Assembly (NCBI GenBank): GCA_024516035.1
Contig: CM044957.1
Location: 17,691,224-17,755,223, forward strand
DNA length: 64,000 nucleotides
Direction of reading: 5' to 3'
Origin: Bactericera cockerelli
Lineage: Eukaryota > Arthropoda > Insecta > Hemiptera > Triozidae
Part shown: positions 58,444 to 64,000 of the stretch, piece after piece
Layout: every line of letters starts with the position of its first letter
Numbering within the stretch: the stretch's first letter is position 1
Program-made: the position numbers and the translations under genes
The notes under the pieces: model-generated
The model's database searches: none
Told to the model about the DNA's origin: nothing
The model's input: only the letters and a program-made list of their open reading frames with translations

Positions 58444-60230
58444 CGGGTCATTTTCATTTATCTTGGGCATATCAAGTCCGCAACCTTTCTCCTTTAATAA
58501 ATGTGAAAATAATAGGGATATATGACTAAAATCTATTTGATCACATAGGAAACAATTTTTTTTTATAAATTACAATAATAAATTGTCTTTTAAACTAATG
58601 TGGAGACTCAAAATTGCCAGTTATGTAAGTAACGTTCATGATATTTTAGGTGTCCCTTAGAGCCCGTTCACACCGACTAAAAACAGTTTTTTTTACTGGG
58701 ACAGTAATTTTACTGGTCCAGTATTTTTACTGAGTGGCGCATACATTTAAATGAGAGCGTTCACATTGGCAACGTTTTACTGTTAACAGTAAAAAAACTG
58801 GATCGACAGATTTTTACATCAGATTTTGCCACTAGAAACGGAAACAGTAGAAAAACTGGCCCAGTAAAAAAACTGTTTCTACATCCAGTCGCTTGTACAA
58901 TCAAATGAAGATGTTCACACTGCAGTCGGCACAGTTTTTATTGTTTCTGAAACCTATTATAATATCGTATTTTTCGAATGAAAATTAATTCGTGTCTATT
59001 TGTGAGGCGCTACAATGGAAATCGGGGCGAGCAAATGACTTTTTGGTGGCGATCTGGTTCAAACTAGGTTCTATAGATAGGTATGACTTGCTGCTATCTA
59101 GGGTTAGTGTTAGGGCCTTTCGTCACCTACTAGGGCCAAATAAGGGTCTTTTTGGAAAATCATAAATTCGGCTCTAGCGCCTCACTAATTATTAAATTAA
59201 ATTTAGAAATGCTCCTTTTTGATACCTTTGTGCCACTATGGGATGATTCCACTATCTTCTCTTATTCCTTCGTTGTCGTTGCCGGTACCAGTACAAAAGC
59301 ATTAATGTATTCACATCCATCACGTTCAAAGGCTTTATCACGAATGGACATAAAGAAAAGCATGGAAAAGTAGGACCAGTAAAAATACTGTTTGTAGCCT
59401 GTGTGAACGCACTCTGAGAAACAGTTTTTTTACTGGACACAGTAAAAAAACTGTTCCAGTAAAAACTGTTTTGGTGTGAACTAGCTCTTAGTCTAAGAAT
59501 TTACTGTGTCTGATAGAAAAAAATGCATTTCTCCCCATTATTTTCACCAAAATCCAATATAAATGAGAAAAATACAGTTTATTTAGGATGTGACCATTAG
59601 TTTTCATAAAAATAATAATGTTCACCTCATTCTACAGACGTGTAAAGTTGTGTCCCTACGAAGAAAAAAAAATCTCCGTCATAAATGTTACCCCCAAAAA
59701 AATGTAAACCATTTTGAAAAATCCTTAGAATGAGAAGCTAGCAGCTGCCGCCATTTTGCTTCTTACAGATGACATTGTTTTTGTTTTGAAATTTCCTGTC
59801 AGTTGGATGTTGGATGCAGTACAGTGAGGGACAATGGTGGGTCTAATTTTTTTTGACAAGAACGTTACGCGGTTTTTTAAATAAATTGTAATGATTCTTT
59901 AATATATAATGTATTTATTTAATTCTTCTGCATGTCCTCTTTCCAATCAAATATTTTTTTTTGTAAAGTGAATATTCTTTTATTGAGAAAAGATTGTTTT
60001 AGTGGCGTGTTACTCATGAACGTTACCGTCATGAACGTTACCCGTGGTCATGAACGTTACCTGGTACGTTAAGTTTTTGTGTGAAGAGGTAGCTGCTAGA
60101 AATATTCTAAATGAAAGCTTTTGCTCAAAAGTATTTGTCTTAGTCTTCTGAGCCTAAAAATTGTTTAGGAAAAAGGTAACGTTCATGACTTGAAGAAATC
60201 CAATTGCCCAAGATAAATGAAAATGACCCA
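58444..60230. mobile_element. TA-flanked DNA element in Shark intron 6
   Basis: GGGTCATTTTCATTTATCTT then GGGCA at 58445 is matched in inverse at 60204-60229; TA at 58442-58443 and 60231-60232. Within it, GTCATGAACGTTAC occurs three times at 60007-60062, with inverse copies at 58628-58641 and 60177-60190. The Harbinger MITE sits inside it. No transposase recognised. Confidence 0.7.
58660..59487 (-). mobile_element. PIF/Harbinger-type element, decayed
   Basis: TTA duplications at 58657-58659 and 59488-59490 enclose ends GAGCCCGTTCACACC and GGTGTGAACTAGCTC. TTA is the Harbinger target type. On the - strand around 59120-59290, RRNKRR-WNHPI then QKGAFLNLI recalls the N-terminal region of Harbinger transposases (basic run, then W-HP). 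The ends are filled with copies of AACTGTTTTTACTGG-like repeats in both orientations (58680-58880, 59370-59470). Confidence 0.75.
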
Positions 60231-60478
60231 TACCTATACATAGAGTGCAATAGTGCATTGTTAGTTAAAAAATAAACTGAAAAGCTCATTGAAAACAACA
60301 ACAGATTATTTCTAAATATTATTCATTTAGCACAACTAAAAAAAAAACACCGTCCAATATTATAAAAGTAGCTAAATAGCTGTAAACAGGAAATTTGATG
60401 TGGAGTTCGGCTTTTTCTTTATAAGCCATCATAAATGTACATTGACAATTGATTTCCTGTCCTGTTGTTGGTCACTAG

Positions 60479-60684
60479 AAAACAACAAGTGTGCCCCGGC
60501 CAGATCCCACAGGAAGGACTGGTACCATGGAACCCTAGACAGGGCGGAGGCTGTGGAGACTCTCAGGCGCCACACTAAGCAAGATGGCGCCTACCTGGTG
60601 CGTTTCAGTGAGTCCAACAAGGACGGGTTTGTTCTGACCATGCTGTGCGCCGAGCAGGCCTACCACTTGAAGATTCAGAGACAG
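60479..60684 (+). CDS. Shark: Shark kinase, exon 7 (second SH2 domain)
   Basis: Residues 278-346. After a short linker, KDWYHGTLDRAEAVETLRRH opens the second SH2 domain; DGAYLVRFSESNKDGF holds its YLVR motif at residues 316-319 (Arg319 contacts phosphotyrosine), followed by LTMLCAEQAYHLKIQRQ. The second SH2 therefore also looks binding-competent. The acceptor is GGTCACTAG|AAAACA (60478/60479); the donor is AGACAG|GTGAGT (60684/60685), phase 0. A TTG/GTT microsatellite lies at 60727-60756 just after it. Confidence 0.95.
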
Positions 60685-60725
60685 GTGAGTGGGGATGCCA
60701 CCATTGCCAATTATGTTTTTCTCTT

Positions 60726-60759
<34 letters not shown>

Positions 60760-60992
60760 AGCAGCCAGCTTGACTACAGCTGGAGGGGTGATTGATGGTC
60801 TCCAGCCAACTTTATTTCAAAGTTGGCTCGTCCTACTTTGAATTCCGCTCAGTATAAACTGTTAGAATCAATTCCTAACTCAATTGTTGTATTTTTAGAG
60901 ATATTCATTTTTGCACGTATGCTCCTCAATTATTGATTGTTTATATCCCACATTAAATTGAGCACCCTAATGTAAGTCCTGACTTCCACCAG

Positions 60993-61157
60993 GGAGACTT
61001 CTTCTTCATAGACAACGGACCCTACCTGGACTCTTTGGAGCACATCATTGACCACTTCATGACGTGGCCTGACGGGCTCCCCACCACCTTGCAGGTGCCT
61101 GTGCCGCCCCCTCCCAAGCCCCAGCTCCCGGACCTGCACCCCTCCCTCATCACCGGG
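60993..61157 (+). CDS. Shark: Shark kinase, exon 8 (end of second SH2, proline-rich linker)
   Basis: Residues 347-401. GDFFFIDNGPYLDSLEHIID, then HFMTWPDGLPTTLQVPVP, then a proline-rich stretch PPPPKPQLPDLHPSLITG that may bind SH3 or WW domains. The acceptor is CTTCCACCAG|GGAGAC (60992/60993). The donor is placed at ACCGGG|GTCAGT (61157/61158); it is weaker than the other donors but gives the phase 0 needed by the next exon. The 34-bp minisatellite starts about 28 bp after this donor. An earlier GCAG|GTGCCT at 61093 would remove the proline-rich part and is less likely. Confidence 0.9.
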
Positions 61158-61185
61158 GTCAGTGAACTTCACTATACTCTGTACT

Positions 61186-62205
61186 CTGGTTCACTATACT
61201 CTGTACTTGTATTGCAGTTTAGGTTCACTATACTCTGTACTTGTATTGCAATTTAGGTTCACTATACTCTGTACTTGTATTGCAATTTAGGTTCACTCTA
61301 CTCTGTACTTGTATTGCAATTTAGGTTCACTATACTCTGTACTTGTATTGCAGTTTAGGTTCACTATACTCTGTACTTGTATTGCAATTTAGGTTCACTA
61401 TACTCTGTACTTGTATTGCAGTTTAGGTTCACTCTACTCTGTACTTGTATTGCAATTTAGGTTCACTATACTCTGTACTTGTATTGCAGTTTAGGTTCAC
61501 TATACTCTGTACTTGTATTGCAATTTAGGTTCACTATACTCTGTACTTGTATTGCAGTTTAGGTTCACTATACTCTGTACTTGTATTGCAGTTTAGGTTC
61601 ACTATACTCTGTACTTGTATTGCAGTTTAGGTTCACTATACTCTGAACTTGTATTGCAGTTTAGGTTCACTATACTCTGTACTTGTATTGCAATTTAGGT
61701 TCACTATACTCTGTACTTGTATTGCAATTTAGGTTCACTATACTCTGTACTTGTATTGCAGTTTAGGTTCACTATACTCTGTACTTGTATTGCAATTTAG
61801 GTTCACTATACTCTGTACTTGTATTGCAGTTTAGGTTCACTATACTCTGTACTTGTATTGCAGTTTAGGTTCACTATACTCTGAACTTGTATTGCAGTTT
61901 AGGTTCACTATACTCTGAACTTGTATTGCAGTTTAGGTTCACTATACTCTGTACTTGTATTGCAGTTTAGGTTCACTATACTCTGTACTTGTATTGCAGT
62001 TTAGGTTCACTATACTCTGTACTTGTATTGCAGTTTAGGTTCACTATACTCTGTACTTGTATTGCAGTTTAGGTTCACTATACTCTGTACTTGTATTGCA
62101 GTTTAGGTTCACTATACTCTGTACTTGTATTGCAGTTTAGGTTCACTATATTCTGTACTTGTATTGCAGTTTAGGTTCACTATAATCTGCACTTGTATTG
62201 CAGAG
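61186..62205 (+). repeat. 34-bp minisatellite, about 30 units, in Shark intron 8
   Basis: The unit contains TTCACTATACTCTGTACTTG, then TATTGCAGTTTAGG. Units differ at few sites, mainly GCAG versus GCAAT and GTACTT versus GAACTT. Most units hold TTGTATTGCAG, which resembles a 3' splice site. Confidence 0.95.
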
Positions 62206-62221
62206 GGCCAACGTTGATAAT

Positions 62222-62670
62222 AAATAGATTATTTTTTTTAAAGATGAGTGTTTCACAGCCTTTTTTATTTCGTAGCCATGAAACAAGAGCTACTGTAGAC
62301 ACTTGTGGTCTGTGTTGTAGCCTGCCCATCCCGTAGTAAGTATGCCTCCCCTCTGATGGGTGAGAAGTGACACAATACTTCCCAATTAGGTGCTGGGTCA
62401 ACACGAGCGCACCGGAAGCTCTCCCTTACAAACAATTGTAACTAAATTAAGAATACAAATTTTTGTCAGCACAGGGGATCGAACCCGGGACCTTCCGCAT
62501 GGCAAGCGAGTGTCCAGTAAATGCAGGGTAAAACCCTCGTCGTGAAGAGACACTATCAATACCTGGCGGATGATCTCAGCCCGGCGCTGTTTCAACTTCT
62601 CGCGTTCCATCTGCAGGGACTGGAGTCTGAGCTTCTGCTGGGTGGCCTGGATGGACTGGGGGGAGGACTG
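62222..62670 (-). other. Antisense duplicate of part of yki in Shark intron 8
   Basis: On the - strand, 62670-62563 matches yki 32649-32756, the last 108 bp of the coiled-coil exon, with no difference that I can find. The match continues through the splice donor and about 330 bp of yki intron, including SINE B, with roughly 15-20 substitutions and a few small indels. It ends in an A-rich run at 62230-62241. Because intron sequence is included it is not a spliced cDNA copy. The - strand open frame here is only the copied yki exon running into intron. Confidence 0.93.
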
Positions 62671-62887
62671 TGTTTAGCTAGGGGACGTTAAACAGGGAGA
62701 AGACCAGTGTCTTGTTAGATCACTATAAACAAAGAACAGATAAGCCAACAGAATAGCAAATATTATTTTAAATACTGCTTGAGACCTATTTGAGAAAAAA
62801 AATTGTGTTTATTGTCAAAATTGTCAGCAAATATTAACTGAAGTTATTCTCATAACCTAAGCTAATTTTATACTAATATCATTTCAG

Positions 62888-63083
62888 GGCTTTTCAACGC
62901 TTCCAAACCGGAGAAAGTCCCCCCGCGCGGAGTTGATCCTCCCCAGTCCACTAGACCACGACACCATCCACCTGACCGCCACCCTCCCCCTCCCCGGCAA
63001 GCTCAAGGCCGCCCAGAGAGGCCTCAGGGGCAGCCCCTGTGAGCTGGGCATTCCCACGCTACCCCCCACCCCGCCCATTGAAG
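62888..63083 (+). CDS. Shark: Shark kinase, exon 9 (linker before the kinase)
   Basis: Residues 402-466. GFSTLPNRRKSPRAELILPS, then HLTATLPLPGKLKAAQRGLR and PTLPPTPPIE. This basic, proline-rich linker joins the second SH2 domain to the kinase and has no catalytic residues. It is probably unstructured and may carry SH3-type ligands and phosphorylation sites. The acceptor is ATCATTTCAG|GGCTTT (62887/62888), phase 0; the donor is TTGAAG|GTGAGC (63083/63084), phase 1. The low sequence conservation of this linker makes the exact exon ends slightly less sure than elsewhere. Confidence 0.88.
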
Positions 63084-63187
63084 GTGAGCACCTTCTTCCT
63101 CATCACTTTTACCTTGTGATCCGTTCGTTCGCATTCTACCCAGTGCATGAATATTGCCACATTTATCAGAGATCGTAAACAAATAAT

Positions 63188-63430
63188 AATTGAATGGGTG
63201 AGTAGAAGAACCAGGAATGTCAAATATCGATTTTTTTTTCGTAGAATAAGAAGGAATGTACTCTTTTCTATCATCTCTGTGAATATGAAGGAGAAATACC
63301 CCTTAGTAGTATAATTTCGATTTTAAAGTGGGGGAAGCATACTCATTAGCATGATAATATCACTCTTATTTTTGCTTTCCTGAAAAGTCAATTTTTGACA
63401 TTCCTGGTTCTTCTACTCACCCATTCAATT
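63188..63430. mobile_element. MITE with ~35-bp inverted ends in Shark intron 9
   Basis: AATTGAATGGGTGAGTAGAA then GAACCAGGAATGTCAAA at 63188 is matched in inverse at 63394-63430. No target duplication could be fixed, so the superfamily is open. Confidence 0.75.
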
Positions 63431-63479
63431 GTGTTTTCCCACTTGAGAGGGAAGAGACGTAGAAAAGATTAAGAAACAC

Positions 63480-63690
63480 ATAATAATGGTACCAAACAAC
63501 TCCACTCATATTTCGTGAGGAAAAATGAGTTGCTGCTTTAATGTGAGCAGCGACCATGCAGTGGCGGAGTTGTGGGCAAAACAAGATATTGTTTATTAAA
63601 TGGTAAAAAGTCCTGTGATTCTGCGCTATTCACTAAAATAATTGTTACATAATAACACAAAAAAACATTTCGATACCTTTAACTAATAAT
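63480..63690 (+). mobile_element. SINE A, 3' part, in Shark intron 9
   Basis: TCCACTCATATTTCGTGAGG, TTGCTGCTTTAATGTGAGCA, TCCTGTGATTCTGCGCTA and ATAACACAAAAAAACA follow the tail of the copy at 51264. The tRNA-like head is absent. Confidence 0.7.
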
Positions 63691-63828
63691 TGTTAATGAT
63701 CACTCAGAGACTGATATTTGGCTCAGGAAGTAACAGATTTGGTCGACGGACACAGATAAACTGTCTGCAAAATCGTCGAGTGAAATAATTTTTGAACTAA
63801 ATTAACAACTTTTTTTTTCATTTTTCAG

Positions 63829-63929
63829 ATCTCATTCCTGAAGATAATATAATTCTCAAGGAAATTATAGGAGAAGGCGAGTTTGGTTCAGTGTACCGAG
63901 GTATATTGCAGAGCAAGGAAGGATTTGAG
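63829..63929 (+). CDS. Shark: Shark kinase, exon 10 (start of kinase domain; gene continues)
   Basis: Residues 467-500. DLIPEDNIILKEIIGEGEFG, then SVYRGILQSKEGFE. The ATP-binding glycine-rich loop GEGEFGSVYRG is at residues 481-491. The catalytic lysine, HRD and DFG motifs should lie in later exons beyond the right edge. The acceptor is TTTTTCAG|ATCTCA (63828/63829); the donor is TTTGAG|GTGAGT (63929/63930), phase 0. The gene is incomplete only because the window ends. Confidence 0.95.
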
Positions 63930-64000
63930 GTGAGTTTATACGTAATTTTGAAAATTGTTATTGAACAGATACGGAATGTCTAAGTATACCATTTTTAAAT

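Noticed and set aside
61070..61100. Exon 8 donor of Shark at the earlier GCAG|GTGCCT
   Set aside because: It would drop the proline-rich linker, which remains open, in frame and GC-rich up to the later donor.
62398..62610. Small gene on the - strand with a Yorkie-like start
   Set aside because: It is the copied end of a yki exon reading into copied intron and SINE; no promoter, start context or splice partner.

Overview
The window is nuclear DNA from an animal, most probably an insect. Genes are split by GT-AG introns, repeats dominate, and three recognisable genes all run on the + strand: an organic anion transporter (Oatp family; 2 internal exons, 508-9403), the Hippo co-activator Yorkie/YAP (4 exons, 30606-35361), and the SH2-ankyrin-SH2 tyrosine kinase Shark (10 exons, 52812-63929, running off the right edge in the kinase domain). 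Shark is an invertebrate kinase best known from insects. A hemipteran is possible from the repeat style, but I cannot prove it. The three genes share no pathway that I can defend, so I read them as neighbours and not as a functional cluster.

Layout. 1-9403: two Oatp exons (Kazal-type loop, then the following membrane segment) are separated by an 8.6 kb intron. That intron is packed with a 2.2 kb TA-flanked element with ~450 bp inverted ends, a 2.4 kb element with ~825 bp inverted ends, a broken autonomous Helitron and a short Helitron, lying end to end. 9404-30290: about 20 kb without a recognisable gene. It has a tandem array near 11.1 kb, degraded SINEs, a C/A-biased stretch (27.1-28.5 kb) and small MITEs. 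Much of it reads like low-accuracy sequence, and the missing 3' exons of Oatp and 5' exons of yki may lie here unrecognised. 30291-35361: yki exons (WW domain, coiled-coil, transactivation domain, C-terminus) with hAT, piggyBac and SINE insertions in the introns. 35362-39600: a repeat-poor stretch that may hold the yki 3' UTR. 39601-52790: a transposon graveyard (second copy of the 2.4 kb TIR element, a mariner-type transposase relic, a LINE relic split by a Tigger-type MITE, several TA-flanked foldback elements, nested SINEs). 52792-64000: Shark, whose exon phases join without a break into 500 codons.

Four SINE families are visible. SINE A has a tRNA-Ser-like head. SINE B and SINE C have other tRNA-like heads. 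SINE D has a head clearly derived from 5S rRNA. Short Helitrons (~235-255 bp) form a further family.

The most striking observation is a ~450 bp antisense copy of part of yki (last 108 bp of an exon, its 5' splice site, and the following SINE-bearing intron) sitting inside a Shark intron. By eye its exon part is identical to yki, so the Shark pre-mRNA would carry 108 nt complementary to yki mRNA. Directly upstream of it lies a ~1 kb array of 34-bp repeats, most of which contain a splice-acceptor-like TTGCAG.
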